A DNA stretch of 64,000 nucleotides from Pyxidicoccus parkwaysis (GCF_017301735.1 NZ_CP071090.1:3524001-3588000), one strand, 5' to 3'. Counted from the stretch's first letter, positions 23,983 through 33,854 are shown. Numbers and translations are program-made. The notes: generated by a model from the sequence alone, not told the origin.

Positions 23983-25830
23983 ATGCGCCTCGCTCTCGTG
24001 CTGCCCGTGCTGCTGCTGCTCGCCCCGGGCACGGTGGGAGCGGCGAAGCGCAACGAAGCCGAGGAGGCCTACCAGGGCGCCCGGCGTTCCTACTACGCGC
24101 TGAAGGACGACGCGTCCCGGCGCAAGCTGCGCCACCACTGGCTCAACGTGGTGCGCAAGTTCGAGGCGGTGGCCAGCAAGTATCCCAAGGCGGACCGCGC
24201 CCCGGACGCCCTCTTCACCGCGGCCGAGCTGCTCTCCGAGCTGAGCCGCGTCTCCTTCGTCGACGATGACCTGAAGGAGGCCATCACCCACTACAAGCAG
24301 GTGCGCGACGGCTACCCGAAGCACCGGCTCGCGGATGACGCGGCGCTGGCGCTGGCTCGCATCTATGTGAATCGGTTGGACCAGCCGGACATGGCGCGCC
24401 GCATCCTGACGGAGACGCTGGCCTCCAACGGCAAGGGAGACCAGGCGAAGGACCTGAAGGCGCTGCTGGCCACGCTGCCCGCGCCCGCGAAGGCGGCCCC
24501 GGCGACGAAGCCCGCCCCCGCGACGAAGCCCGCGTCGCCCGCCGCCGAGGAGCGCAACACCGCGGTGGCCCAGGTGTCTGTGCCGGCCGAGCGCTCGGGC
24601 TCGGCGTTGGTGGGCGCCATCGAGAAGCTGGCGCGCGAGCCGTCGCCGATGATTCCCCGGCTGGACCCCAACGCGCCCAAGGCCAACGCCGACGGCGAGG
24701 ACGAGAAGGGGCTGGACGGCGCCGTCGCCGCCGCGCTCGCGGCGAAGGAGGCCCGCGCCGCCACGGCCACGCCGAAGAAGCCGTCGGACGAGCTGGAGTC
24801 CAAGCCCGCCGCCGAGCCGGCCACCGTGGCCTCCGCGAAGAAGCCCACCCCCGCCGAGCCGGAGCCCGCCCGGGACACCAAGTCCGTCGCGTCGCGGGAC
24901 GTGAAGGCCGAGCCCGCGCCGAAGTCCACGCAGGAGTCGAAGCCCGCGGCCGACGCCGTGGCGGTGGCGGTGGCAGAGAAGAAGGTGCGCGAAGAGGCGC
25001 CGTACACCATCGTCGTCTCGCCCCCCGAGCCGCCCAAGCCCATCACCCGTCCGGTGGACGACAAGGTGGCGCAGGCGCGGCTGAAGGCGGTGGCGAAGCA
25101 GTCTCGCAGCGCGGAGTTGACGCTGGCGGAGCAGCTCGGGCTGAAGGTCCGTCGCGTCATCATCGACCCGGGACACGGCGGGCACGACACGGGCGCCATC
25201 GGCAAGGAGGGGACGCGCGAGAAGGACGTGGCGCTGTCCATCGCGAAGAAGCTGGCGGACGAGCTGCGCGACAAGGGGCTGGAGGTGGTGATGACGCGCG
25301 ACGATGACCGCTTCATCCGCCTGGAGGACCGCGCGAAGTTCGCCAACACGGAGCGGGGGGACTTGTTCATCTCCGTCCACTGCAACGCGGCGGCGAGCCG
25401 CAAGCTGCGCGGCGTGGAGACGTACACGCTGAACACGTCGGCGGACCGCTACTCCATCCGGCTGGCGGCACGGGAGAACCAGTCGTCGGAGAAGGGCATC
25501 AGCGACTTGCAGTTCATCCTGGCGGACCTGGCGACGAAGGCGAACACCGAGGAGTCCTCGCGGCTGGCGAACCAGGTGCAGCGCAACCTCGTGTCGGGCC
25601 TGACGCGCAAGTACACGGGCATCAAGGACCTGGGCCACAAGGAGGCGCTGTTCTACGTGCTGCTCGGCGTGAAGATGCCGGCCATCCTGGTGGAGACGTC
25701 CTTCCTCTCGAACCCGGAGGACGAGGAGCGGCTGGCCTCGGATTCGTACCAGTCCGAGGTGGCCCGGGCGATTTCGCAGGGCGTCGAGGACTTCCTCACG
25801 GACCGCAGCCGCGTGGCGAAGGTGGACTGA
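23983..25830 (+). CDS. N-acetylmuramoyl-L-alanine amidase with N-terminal TPR-like region (AmiC type)
   Basis: 615 residues. A signal peptide (LVLPVLLLLAPGTVGA) is followed by a helical TPR-like domain (about 25-160) and a long Ala/Pro/Lys-rich linker (about 165-350). The C-terminal Amidase_3 domain (about 380-610) has IIDPGHGGHDTGA (His and a metal-binding site), EKDVALSIAKKLAD (Glu), ISVHCNAA (His) and LVETSFLSNPEDE (catalytic Glu). It cleaves the amide bond between MurNAc and the stem peptide during cell separation. Myxobacterial relatives have this same N-terminal repeat-plus-linker layout as I recall. GGAGG 6 bases upstream supports the start, and a terminator hairpin follows the stop. 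Confidence 0.92.
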   Translation: MRLALVLPVLLLLAPGTVGAAKRNEAEEAYQGARRSYYALKDDASRRKLRHHWLNVVRKFEAVASKYPKADRAPDALFTAAELLSELSRVSFVDDDLKEAITHYKQVRDGYPKHRLADDAALALARIYVNRLDQPDMARRILTETLASNGKGDQAKDLKALLATLPAPAKAAPATKPAPATKPASPAAEERNTAVAQVSVPAERSGSALVGAIEKLAREPSPMIPRLDPNAPKANADGEDEKGLDGAVAAALAAKEARAATATPKKPSDELESKPAAEPATVASAKKPTPAEPEPARDTKSVASRDVKAEPAPKSTQESKPAADAVAVAVAEKKVREEAPYTIVVSPPEPPKPITRPVDDKVAQARLKAVAKQSRSAELTLAEQLGLKVRRVIIDPGHGGHDTGAIGKEGTREKDVALSIAKKLADELRDKGLEVVMTRDDDRFIRLEDRAKFANTERGDLFISVHCNAAASRKLRGVETYTLNTSADRYSIRLAARENQSSEKGISDLQFILADLATKANTEESSRLANQVQRNLVSGLTRKYTGIKDLGHKEALFYVLLGVKMPAILVETSFLSNPEDEERLASDSYQSEVARAISQGVEDFLTDRSRVAKVD

Positions 25831-25836
25831 AGGGAG

Positions 25837-25863
25837 CAGGGGAGCGCAGCGGTGGCTCCCCTG
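25837..25863 (+). terminator. Hairpin terminator after the amidase gene
   Basis: CAGGGGAGC and GCTCCCCTG form a perfect 9-bp stem with a 9-base loop, starting 6 bases after the amidase stop. No U-run follows, as is common in high-GC genomes. Confidence 0.65.
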
Positions 25864-25955
25864 GCCGCGCGCCGTCACGACGCCGCGCGTCCAGGTGATT
25901 CCGACGCACCGCGGCTCGATAAACGAGGCCAGAGGTCATCCTTTCCGGCTGACGG

Positions 25956-25970
25956 GCCCATGACATGGGC
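25956..25970. promoter_or_regulatory. Palindrome upstream of the desaturase gene
   Basis: GCCCATG-A-CATGGGC is a perfect 7+7 palindrome around one central base, 55 bases before the desaturase start. The length and symmetry suit a dimeric repressor site, for example a TetR- or MarR-type regulator of lipid genes. No regulator is adjacent. Confidence 0.35.
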
Positions 25971-26025
25971 ATGAGACAAGCCCGGGGTGTTGCGTTGATT
26001 CCGCACACCTCGGAGCCCCTCATCC

Positions 26026-27015
26026 ATGGACCGGACCCCCTCCACCGCCGAGAAGGAGCTGCTTGCTCGGACCCGCCCCTTCGCCACGCAGGACATCGCG
26101 AGGGCTGGGTGGAACATCGCGGCGACGTACGGCGCGTTGATTGTGGCCGTGGCCCTCGCCGCCGCCGCACCATGGTGGCCGCTGCGGGTGGCGGGCACGT
26201 TCCTGGAAGCGCTCGTGCTGGTGCGCGCGTTCATCCTCTTCCATGACTTCATGCACGGAGCCCTGCTGCCCGGCTCGCGCGTGACGCGGCTGCTGTTCCA
26301 TGTGCAGGGCCTCCTGACGCTGACGCCCGCGCGCATCTGGAACGACACGCACAACCACCACCACGCCAACACGGCGCGCATCGCCGCGTCCGCCGCGGGC
26401 ACGTTCACCACGTGGACCACGGACACGTGGAAGAAGGCCTCGCGGTGGCAGCGGCTCGCGTATGTGATTGAGCGTCATCCGCTGACCTTCGTGACGGGCT
26501 ACGTCGGCGCGTTCCTGCTGGGCCTCTGCCTGGTGCCGTTCCTGAAGAACCCGCTCCGCTATGCGTCCTCCGGGCTCGCGGTGCTCGTGCACGTCGCGCT
26601 GTCGGTGGCGGTGTGGCGCGTGTTTGGTCCGGGCGTGTACCTCTCCGCGATGCTCGGGCCGCTGGTGGTGGCCTACGCGCTGGGCGTGTACCTCTTCTAT
26701 TCGCAGCACAACTTCCCGGACGTGGAGATTCGCGAGGACTCGCGGTGGACGCATGCGGGCGCGGCGCTCGAGGCTTCGAGCTACCTGCACTGCGGGCCCG
26801 TGCTCGCGTGGTTCACGGGCAACATCGGCTATCACCACGTCCACCACCTGAATCCGCGCATCCCGTTCTACCGGCTGCCGGAGGCGATGGCGGCCATCCC
26901 GGAGCTGCAGAACCCCCGCGTCACCACGCTGCGTCCGGGGGATATGCTCGCGTGCCTGCGGCAGAACCTGTGGGACCCGGAGCAGGGACGGATGGTGCGC
27001 TACCCCACGGTCTGA
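26026..27015 (+). CDS. Membrane fatty acid desaturase
   Basis: 329 residues with four or more hydrophobic helices and the three histidine boxes of the acyl-lipid/acyl-CoA desaturase and hydroxylase family: HDFMHG (about 76), HNHHH (about 105) and HHVHH (about 268). These eight His ligate a di-iron centre that introduces a double bond into acyl chains. Substrate and regiochemistry cannot be read from sequence. The ATG at 26026 begins MDRTPSTAEKE; a palindrome lies upstream. Membrane unsaturation is prominent in myxobacteria, in line with this gene being conserved. Confidence 0.85.
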   Translation: MDRTPSTAEKELLARTRPFATQDIARAGWNIAATYGALIVAVALAAAAPWWPLRVAGTFLEALVLVRAFILFHDFMHGALLPGSRVTRLLFHVQGLLTLTPARIWNDTHNHHHANTARIAASAAGTFTTWTTDTWKKASRWQRLAYVIERHPLTFVTGYVGAFLLGLCLVPFLKNPLRYASSGLAVLVHVALSVAVWRVFGPGVYLSAMLGPLVVAYALGVYLFYSQHNFPDVEIREDSRWTHAGAALEASSYLHCGPVLAWFTGNIGYHHVHHLNPRIPFYRLPEAMAAIPELQNPRVTTLRPGDMLACLRQNLWDPEQGRMVRYPTV

Positions 27016-27110
27016 GGCGGGAGCGGCAGTGCCTGCGGAACCCGAAGTAGGGACGGATGGTGCGCTCCCCTTGCGCATGCGCCAGGAAGGGTGGAGTAGC
27101 CTCCCGCCGC

Positions 27111-28013
27111 ATGGACGAAGCCAGACGCGCACGCCGGGGGCTGTGGGTCTTCTTCGCGGTGCTCATCGCCCTCTCGGCCGTGTTCGAGGGGATGATCATC
27201 CTCCGGGTGCCGTTCCTGGACCGGACGGGGCAGGTCGTCCTGCTGATGTGGTCGCCCGCCGTCGCATCCTTCGTCGCGCGCATCGCGACGCGTGAAGGCT
27301 GGGCAGACCTGTCATTTCGAATCGGCGGGGCGGCTGGCTGGCGTGCCCTGCTGTATGCGGTGGGCTTCCCGCTCGGCGTGGGGCTGCTGGCGTATGGCGT
27401 CGCCTGGGCCACGGGGCTCGCCACCTTCGAGCCACCCGTGCAGGACTACCTCGTGCTGCCGCAGTGGGTCTGGGAGGTGGAGATCTCCGGTGAGCCCGTG
27501 GTGCGCTTCGCGAAGCAGTTCGCGTTTCACCTGACGTTGGGCGCGGTGGTGGGGTGCATCTGGGCAGCGGGGGAGGAGCTGGGCTGGCGCGGCTACCTCG
27601 CGCCGCGCCTGCTGGACGCGCGCGTGCCGTGGGGGCTGGCATTGAGTGGCTTCGTCTGGGCGCTGTGGCACCTGCCGCTCATGCTCCGCGCGGGTGGCCA
27701 CTTCGGCCCGAGCAGACTCCTGACGGCACTGCTCTTCGTCATGGTGCTGACGCCGATGGGCGTGGCGATGGCGCGTCTGCGAATGGAGACGGGGAGCATG
27801 TGGCCACCCATCGTGCTGCACGGTGTGTGGAATGAAGGGCTTGCGGTCTTCGCGTCCGCCACGAACCCTCCCGAGAGCTTCTGGCTCGGGGAGACCGGCA
27901 TCCTCGTCGTGGCCGCGAGCCTGCTGCTGCTCGTGCCACTACTGCGCGGAAGCTGGAGCGCGAGGCGGGCACCGGAGCGCGTGCCCTACGCGAGCTTCAG
28001 CGCACGCTCGTAG
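27111..28013 (+). CDS. CPBP-family intramembrane metalloprotease (second copy type)
   Basis: 300 residues, about 7-8 membrane segments. The CPBP motifs are clear: GEELGWRGYLAPRL (EExxxR, residues about 162-170), FVWALWHLPL (FxxxH) and VLHGVWNEG (His, late motif). A role in processing or stress response is typical. It is unrelated in sequence detail to the protease at the left of the window. The start at 27111 (MDEARRARRGLW) places a basic N-terminus before the first helix; an upstream ATG at 27057 gives a Cys/Arg-rich extension that looks non-coding. Confidence 0.8.
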   Translation: MDEARRARRGLWVFFAVLIALSAVFEGMIILRVPFLDRTGQVVLLMWSPAVASFVARIATREGWADLSFRIGGAAGWRALLYAVGFPLGVGLLAYGVAWATGLATFEPPVQDYLVLPQWVWEVEISGEPVVRFAKQFAFHLTLGAVVGCIWAAGEELGWRGYLAPRLLDARVPWGLALSGFVWALWHLPLMLRAGGHFGPSRLLTALLFVMVLTPMGVAMARLRMETGSMWPPIVLHGVWNEGLAVFASATNPPESFWLGETGILVVAASLLLLVPLLRGSWSARRAPERVPYASFSARS

Positions 28014-28031
28014 CGTTGGATGACGACCGGC

Positions 28032-29768
28032 TCACTCCGAGGCCTGCCGCAGTGGCGCGGGAGGCGTTGGCTCCAGGACGCACATCCACAGTTGCTCCTG
28101 CTGGACGCAGCGCGTGCCGCGAATGGCCTGGAACTCGTGCAGCCGCTCCGGGATGGAGAGGTAGATGGTCTCCGGGTCGAGCCGGCCCGACCGGATGTCG
28201 TCGTCGAGCCCCAGGCAGTAGGGCTGGGCGCGTGAGTCATCCAGCCGGGCGACATAGCCGCTGTTGAAGGTGAGCCCCAGCCGGTAGGCGCGGTAGGCCC
28301 AGCGGTGGAAGTCCATGGGCCCCGCCCGGCAGCCACGGCCCGAGCCGTCATGCATCTGCGGCGGGTAGAGCACCAGGTGCTTGCGTCCCACGGCGGCCGC
28401 GCGGAGTGCCTCGGAGGGCTGCGTGTTCCAGGTCGAGCCTTCCCGTGACTGCTGGCCCTGGCCCAGATTCACATCGAAGACCTGCAGCGCCAGCGCCAGT
28501 GCCAGCAGCGACGGCGCCACCGCCGGGCGAGGCAGGCGGATGAGGGCGAGCACGGAGCCCAGCGCCAGCACGTAATACAGCGGCCACACGAAACGTCCGG
28601 AGGAACGGAAGGGCTCCACCCAGGGCATCACCGGCGCATAGAGCGGCGTCAGGTCCGCGAGCAACTCGCCCAGCAGGGTGATGCGAGAGGACAGCGCGAA
28701 GAAGCCGAACCCCAGCGCCACCAGCCCCAGAGGCACCAGCCGGCGCCAGTGCCGGGCGACGCGGGGCGCGTCCCGCGCGGCGAGGATGAGCGAGGCCCCG
28801 AGAGCGAAGAGCACCCCGAGCCCCAGGTAGCCGAAGCCCTCGTACTGGGCACCCTGTCTCGGCAGGGCAGCCAGGAAGCGAGACCAGAGGATGTCCCGGT
28901 ATCCCAGCGGATTGGCGAACGCGGCCAGGTCCGCGGAGAACGAACCGAACGCCTCCGCCCTCAGCGTGTGGACCGTGCCGAGATAGCCGAACACGTAGAA
29001 GAGCGCGAGCACGGTGCCCACGGAAGCCCCCGCTCCCAGCACGGTCCATTGCCAGGGGAGTGTCCGCTCCAGCGCGGTCCGCGCGCACAGCGCCACCGCG
29101 AGCGCCAGCACGATGACGGCGATGACGGGATGCACGCCCGCGGCGAACACGCACAGCGCCAGCGCGATGCCCAGCGACTGCTTCGCATCGCGCGCGTCCC
29201 GCTGCGGGACCAGGTGCAGCCCCACCAGGAGCAGGATGGCCCAGTGTGCGCTCAGGGCTTCATGAGCCATGCCCATGCGCGCCAGCAGCGTGGGCGACAG
29301 CACGAGCAGTCCTCCCACCATCCACTGCTGCGCGACCGTCGCGCTCATCCGCCGCGCCACCCAGGCAGCCGCGGCGCCCTGGAGCACGAGACAGGCGCAC
29401 AGCCACGGTCCGATGTACTGGAAGTTGACTGGCAGCAGGCTGGAGAACGGCCGCAGCAGCAGGGCCACCCAGGGGATGGCATCCATGTAGCCGAGGGTCG
29501 TCCCGAGCGGATGGAGGTAGCCGTCGATGGTGCCCAGTGGGAAGCGGAGGGGCTCGTTGCGGAAGAACAGCCAGCCCAACAGGTGCTGGCTGAAGTCGTC
29601 ACGGATGAGCCACGACAGCCGGGTGGGGTTCAGCGCCGCTGGCCCGTACAGCGCGAGGAATGCGAGCAGCCCCAGCCCGGCGGCGCCCAGGGGGCCTGCG
29701 TGCGCCGTGATGAAGGCAACGGTGGTGTCCACGAGGCGCCGCACCCGAGCGGGCAGGGCGGGCCTCAT
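28032..29768 (-). CDS. Polytopic membrane protein, DUF6311/GT-C-like
   Basis: 578 residues with roughly ten or more membrane helices. The N-terminal loop with DDFSQHLLGWLFFRNEP, then LGTTLGYMDAIPW, resembles DUF6311 integral membrane proteins, which are related in layout to GT-C glycosyltransferases (an acidic pair in the first periplasmic loop, here the DD of RDDFSQH). A soluble C-terminal domain of about 150 residues follows the last helix. Possible role: transfer of sugar from a lipid carrier to an envelope substrate; this is inference. Convergent with the CPBP gene. Confidence 0.65.
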   Translation of the reverse strand: MRPALPARVRRLVDTTVAFITAHAGPLGAAGLGLLAFLALYGPAALNPTRLSWLIRDDFSQHLLGWLFFRNEPLRFPLGTIDGYLHPLGTTLGYMDAIPWVALLLRPFSSLLPVNFQYIGPWLCACLVLQGAAAAWVARRMSATVAQQWMVGGLLVLSPTLLARMGMAHEALSAHWAILLLVGLHLVPQRDARDAKQSLGIALALCVFAAGVHPVIAVIVLALAVALCARTALERTLPWQWTVLGAGASVGTVLALFYVFGYLGTVHTLRAEAFGSFSADLAAFANPLGYRDILWSRFLAALPRQGAQYEGFGYLGLGVLFALGASLILAARDAPRVARHWRRLVPLGLVALGFGFFALSSRITLLGELLADLTPLYAPVMPWVEPFRSSGRFVWPLYYVLALGSVLALIRLPRPAVAPSLLALALALQVFDVNLGQGQQSREGSTWNTQPSEALRAAAVGRKHLVLYPPQMHDGSGRGCRAGPMDFHRWAYRAYRLGLTFNSGYVARLDDSRAQPYCLGLDDDIRSGRLDPETIYLSIPERLHEFQAIRGTRCVQQEQLWMCVLEPTPPAPLRQASE

Positions 29769-29944
29769 GGATGGCGCTCAAACGAGGTGACGGAGACGAG
29801 GGTGACGCGCGCTTCGGGCATGCGCGGCCGCTTGAAGCACGGCTGTTTCACGGGCGTCAAGCGGCCCGGGTACCCTGGCCCGAGGGAGCGGAGCCGTGAG
29901 ACACCCGCTCCGCTCCCCCATGCTCCCGGGATGCCGGGTGACGG

Positions 29945-31423
29945 CTACTGCTTGCTCAGGGTGATGTCGAAGCGGACGCCGCCGGACTCGGCAATCTCAT
30001 CCGGCTTCTCGGGGCTGCCCGAGTGCTGGACGAGGTCCACCTCGAACCTCTCCTGGTCGGCGCTGGCGTCCTGCGCCATGAACGAGACATCCACCTCGTG
30101 GGCGCCGTCCGCCTTCAGCCTCAGGCCGTCGAGGCGCGCCCCGTCCGGGTTCACGATGCGCACCGTGCGCTCGGCCACGATTTCGAAGCCCGTGCCCTGG
30201 CGCTGCCAGGTGTCCCACAGCTCCTGCGGCAGGGTGAGCATCAACTGGCCCCGCTTGAGGAAGGAGGGGGCGGTGCGGTTCGGGATGCGGACCTCCAGCG
30301 CGGCCGGGCCCTCACGCTGCGCCAGCAGGTTGCGCAGACGGAAATTGAAGTGCTGCAGGGGCGCGAACGGCGACAGGTTCACCACGTTCACGTTCTTCCA
30401 CGCCAGGTTGTTGTTCCAGCGCGTGTTGTTGAGGGTGTTCGAGCCGAAGGTCTCCGTCAGCGTCATCGGGTCCGTCAGCGGTGCCACCCAGCGCGACAGC
30501 AGGCAGTAGTGGCCCGGTGCCGGCACGGTGGTCCATGGCACGAAGAACTCCTGCGTCGCGCCAGCGGCCACGCTGACACTGGAGATGCTGCCGATGAGGG
30601 CCCAGTCGGTCGGCCAGACCGCGGCGCCGCCGGAGCCCGTGTAGTAGACGAACAGGCTGCCCGTGGCCGGGTTGCCCACGGGGGCGAGCGGCCCGTTGTT
30701 GCGCAGCGTCACATAGACCCAGTTGGTCTGCCCGTACTCGGGGTTCTGGTGCCCCACGCAACCAAACGTCGTGCAGACGCGGATATCGGGGCTGACCCAG
30801 ATGGGGTCGACGGTCGGCGTGAGGCCGACGTCACTCGGATTGTCCTTCGAATAGACGTCCACCCGGCAGGGGGTGATGGTCAGGGTGACGTAGTCCACCG
30901 CGCTGTCGTCCTGGACGATGACGTCCACGAAGCCCTGCGCGTTGAGCGTGGGAATCAGGTTGGCGCCGCCGGGCAGCGCCGCCAGGTTGAGGGAGATGGT
31001 GCCCGAGGCGCCCACGCCGATGCCCCGGTTGATGAGCGAGTCCCCCCAGCCGGTTGCCAGTTGCGTGCCCGTCGGGCCCATGAACAGCAGGCCCACGGAG
31101 TCGTTGGAGTCGCCGTTGCGCACCCCCATCCGGAGCGTGGCGCCGCAGATGTTGCCGTTGCGCCGCAGCCCGGTGAAGGTGGTGGCGAACCACCGGTCGG
31201 TGCTCGTGTCGTCATGCGGGCGGGAGCCGGGGTAGGTGTAGTTGGCCGCGATGTACGCGAGCATGCCGGCGCTCGGAGACACGGGCTCGGTCGGCAGGAC
31301 GTAGTTGTCCACGATGCCAGACTGATAGGTCTGCGCCTGGGCGGTGCCACTCCAGGCCATGGAGACAGACACCAGCAACGACAAGGCAGCACTGAATGAG
31401 ATGCGGGGGTGTGGGTAACGCAT
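29945..31423 (-). CDS. Secreted protein of unknown function
   Basis: 492 residues. A signal peptide (SFSAALSLLVSVSMAWSGTAQA) precedes a beta-rich extracellular region with several Trp/Asn-rich loops and two Cys pairs (CGATL, TPCRVDV; CTTFGCVG). The middle (about 200-310) looks like an Ig- or CARDB-like beta-sandwich (WVYVTLRNNGP...GHYCLLSRWVAP), as found in surface proteins that recognise self or substrate. No catalytic motif is visible. AGGAGCG just upstream of the ATG at 31423 decides the start. Divergent from the serine-protease gene. Confidence 0.6.
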   Translation of the reverse strand: MRYPHPRISFSAALSLLVSVSMAWSGTAQAQTYQSGIVDNYVLPTEPVSPSAGMLAYIAANYTYPGSRPHDDTSTDRWFATTFTGLRRNGNICGATLRMGVRNGDSNDSVGLLFMGPTGTQLATGWGDSLINRGIGVGASGTISLNLAALPGGANLIPTLNAQGFVDVIVQDDSAVDYVTLTITPCRVDVYSKDNPSDVGLTPTVDPIWVSPDIRVCTTFGCVGHQNPEYGQTNWVYVTLRNNGPLAPVGNPATGSLFVYYTGSGGAAVWPTDWALIGSISSVSVAAGATQEFFVPWTTVPAPGHYCLLSRWVAPLTDPMTLTETFGSNTLNNTRWNNNLAWKNVNVVNLSPFAPLQHFNFRLRNLLAQREGPAALEVRIPNRTAPSFLKRGQLMLTLPQELWDTWQRQGTGFEIVAERTVRIVNPDGARLDGLRLKADGAHEVDVSFMAQDASADQERFEVDLVQHSGSPEKPDEIAESGGVRFDITLSKQ

Positions 31424-31840
31424 ACGCTCCTCTTGCGGATGTTGTGGTTTCAGCCCCACCGTCCTTTGCTTGAGAGAACAGAATCAGTGGTGAGTGAATG
31501 GCGGGCCACGCCCAGGCAAAGCAATGGACATGCCCACTGTTGGACACAGACCTGTCCTGGAGGGCGCGGTGCGAGGGCAGGGGTGTTGCGACATCCCAGG
31601 TCACAAGGCCGCGCAAAGCGTGACATGAAACGTTACGGCAGGCTCGCGCACGGGGTGGCGTGAAGGCGAAGCCGCCGTTGCCTCGCACCTGCTTTGACCC
31701 TCTGCATGATGCGGGAATCCACTACACACCCCAGCATCGGACCGTCCGGAAGAGCTGATACGTTTTCCGCTCCAGGGACTCGCGAGCTCCCAACGAGTAT
31801 CTTTGTTTTCGAGCCAGGTCATTCAGCCAGGAGGGGCCTC
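31424..31840. other. Divergent intergenic region between two secreted-protein genes
   Basis: About 420 bases that must hold both promoters. I find no clear -35/-10 pair, no -24/-12 element with correct spacing and no RNA gene. A GAGGGG ribosome site at about 31831 belongs to the serine-protease gene. Confidence 0.4.
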
Positions 31841-33844
31841 ATGGTCACTCGCCGTCGCGCTGCGTCCAGTCGCATGCGCCTTGTTGTCGCTCTCGCCTCG
31901 GTAACAATCACCGCCCTCGGGGGGTGCGGCGCTCCCGAGGACCTGGCTCCGACACAGGTCTCCCAATCCCAATCTGTTCAGACTGCATACGGGGATTATT
32001 ACAATGTATCGCTCTCGCCTCGCGGGCTCACGAGCAACCTGGAGCTCAGTCGTGGCACCGTCTACGTGCCGGCGCTCGAGGCCAATACGCATGCGCCAAG
32101 GTTGGGCCTGAACGGGACACTCCTCCGCTACACCTGTGGCGTCACCTTCATCTCCCCCAGCTACGCCATCACCGCGGCCCATTGCGTCGGTGACGTGGAC
32201 GCCTGGGACCCCGCGAACCAGCGCTTCGAGGTTCGCATGTATGACCCCATGAGAGAGGACAGGGTGGACTGGCTGGGGACTGCTTCGAGCCTGTCCGGCA
32301 CCTTTCCGAACTACCATCGCAGTCCACTTGGGAGCGGCTACAACACGACGTCCTTCAATTGCACGCTGGTCGCTCGCTGCGGATCTTTGTTTGGAAACTA
32401 TCAGTGCCCCGCCAGCCTCCCCTGGGCGGACACCGCGCTGCTGCGCTGCCCGGAGCAGCCGGGATGCCAATACGACTATCTCTCGGTGGCGACACAGGAG
32501 CTCGTTGGGGCGCCCGTCGCGACGGCCTGGGCGCATGAGGTGTATTCCATTCCCACTGACCGGAATTCCAATCTCTGGCAACACTACACCCAGTACCAGA
32601 GTCACGACATCACCCAGAACTATCACTACTACGACGCCAACGAGCTCCTCCCGCTCGTGTCCAAGGGCTGGGGGCTGGGAAGGGAGCGCGTCTCACTCAG
32701 CGTGCTTTACTTAAACCCTGACGTCCGATTCACGGAGCTGCACGGCTGCCATGGCAGCTCGGGTTCTGGCATTGCCCAGTTCAGCAAGGAGCGAGGTACC
32801 TACGAGTTACTGGGTCCCACTTCGATTCACTCACCCATCATCACTTCCAGATATGACTACGACTTCCTGTGTGAGGATCCCATTCAGGGAGCCCATGTCC
32901 CCGGAGAGCCGGGGTTGGGGTTCTCGCGCCTGAGCTACACCCGGGAGCTCAACAAGCTCGCTCACCCGTTCTATGACAAGTGCCTCCCACCGCCCGAGAT
33001 GCCACCGCTCTACCGTTTCTGGCTCGAGCATGACCGCCTCATGGTGGGAGGAACTCGTCCCTGGCGTCCCATTCCACTTCCCTGGCCGTGCTTGTCCTGC
33101 CCGACCTGGGACCGGCTCCGCTTTCCCAATGAGCCGATGCTCGAGATCGCGTCGGGACAGACGCTGGCCCTGCCGGAGATGAAGCTCACCGCGGGGACGG
33201 CTTACCGGCTCTCGTTGCGCGTGAGGTCAGACGGCTTCAGCGCGGCCCCCATCAATCCTCGCCTCACAATCACCCTGGGAGGTCAGGGCATCGTGGTGAA
33301 TGCGGAGCCCGTCAAGATTGCCGGGGAGTCCGCGGGGCTCATCACCAGCCGATTCGTCGCGGCGAGCAGCTCGCCGATGCCCCTGGTCATCACGGTGGGG
33401 TCTGCGACCTGCGGAATCTCCGAACTGGTCATCGCCAAGGACGCATACGCGCCGAATGACTTCGAGCATGCGCCAAAGCGCGCGGGAATCGGAATCATCG
33501 AGCCAGGAAAGGCGAATCCCGTCCCCGCGACCTGGACCCGAGGCGAAAATTCGAAGTTCGCGGCCCTCATCAAGGGCGGCGAGCGCTTCGTCGCGACCCG
33601 ACAGGCCTTCCTGCCCAATCGCGCGTGGGACATCCGCTTCGAGACCTCGGTCGACACTCTCGGCGTGTCGTGCGGTCTCATCCTCGCGGATGGATTCGAG
33701 ATGGCTCAGGCATGTAACTCCCAGGCCCGGCAGGTCAACGTCCGGTTTCCGCTCACCGCTCGCCAGCCCGTTGCCTTCTTCATCGACGTCCCCTCGGGGC
33801 ATCCTGACGTCGCCGTGGACAACCTGAGCATCACCTCGCTCTGA
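31841..33844 (+). CDS. Trypsin-like (S1) serine protease lipoprotein
   Basis: 667 residues. The lipobox LGGC (Cys29) ends the signal peptide. The S1 triad can be placed: His114 in SYAITAAHCVGD, Asp197 in PWADTALLRC and Ser about 307 in GCHGSSGSGIAQF (GxSG type, where most have GDSGG). Cys pairs such as CGVTFIS...AAHC match the family's disulfide. After about residue 380 there is a second, beta-rich region with CxxC-like segments (PWPCLSCPTWDRL) and carbohydrate-binding-like strands, lacking catalytic motifs. Likely surface-anchored proteolysis, as used by predatory bacteria. GAGGGG 4-9 bases before the ATG at 31841 sets the start; a hairpin follows the stop. Confidence 0.75.
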   Translation: MVTRRRAASSRMRLVVALASVTITALGGCGAPEDLAPTQVSQSQSVQTAYGDYYNVSLSPRGLTSNLELSRGTVYVPALEANTHAPRLGLNGTLLRYTCGVTFISPSYAITAAHCVGDVDAWDPANQRFEVRMYDPMREDRVDWLGTASSLSGTFPNYHRSPLGSGYNTTSFNCTLVARCGSLFGNYQCPASLPWADTALLRCPEQPGCQYDYLSVATQELVGAPVATAWAHEVYSIPTDRNSNLWQHYTQYQSHDITQNYHYYDANELLPLVSKGWGLGRERVSLSVLYLNPDVRFTELHGCHGSSGSGIAQFSKERGTYELLGPTSIHSPIITSRYDYDFLCEDPIQGAHVPGEPGLGFSRLSYTRELNKLAHPFYDKCLPPPEMPPLYRFWLEHDRLMVGGTRPWRPIPLPWPCLSCPTWDRLRFPNEPMLEIASGQTLALPEMKLTAGTAYRLSLRVRSDGFSAAPINPRLTITLGGQGIVVNAEPVKIAGESAGLITSRFVAASSSPMPLVITVGSATCGISELVIAKDAYAPNDFEHAPKRAGIGIIEPGKANPVPATWTRGENSKFAALIKGGERFVATRQAFLPNRAWDIRFETSVDTLGVSCGLILADGFEMAQACNSQARQVNVRFPLTARQPVAFFIDVPSGHPDVAVDNLSITSL

Positions 33845-33854
33845 ATCCGGTCGT

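Noticed and set aside
31500..31540. Sigma-54 element upstream of the secreted-protein gene ending at 29945
   Set aside because: GG and GC are one base too close and the rest of the consensus is poor.
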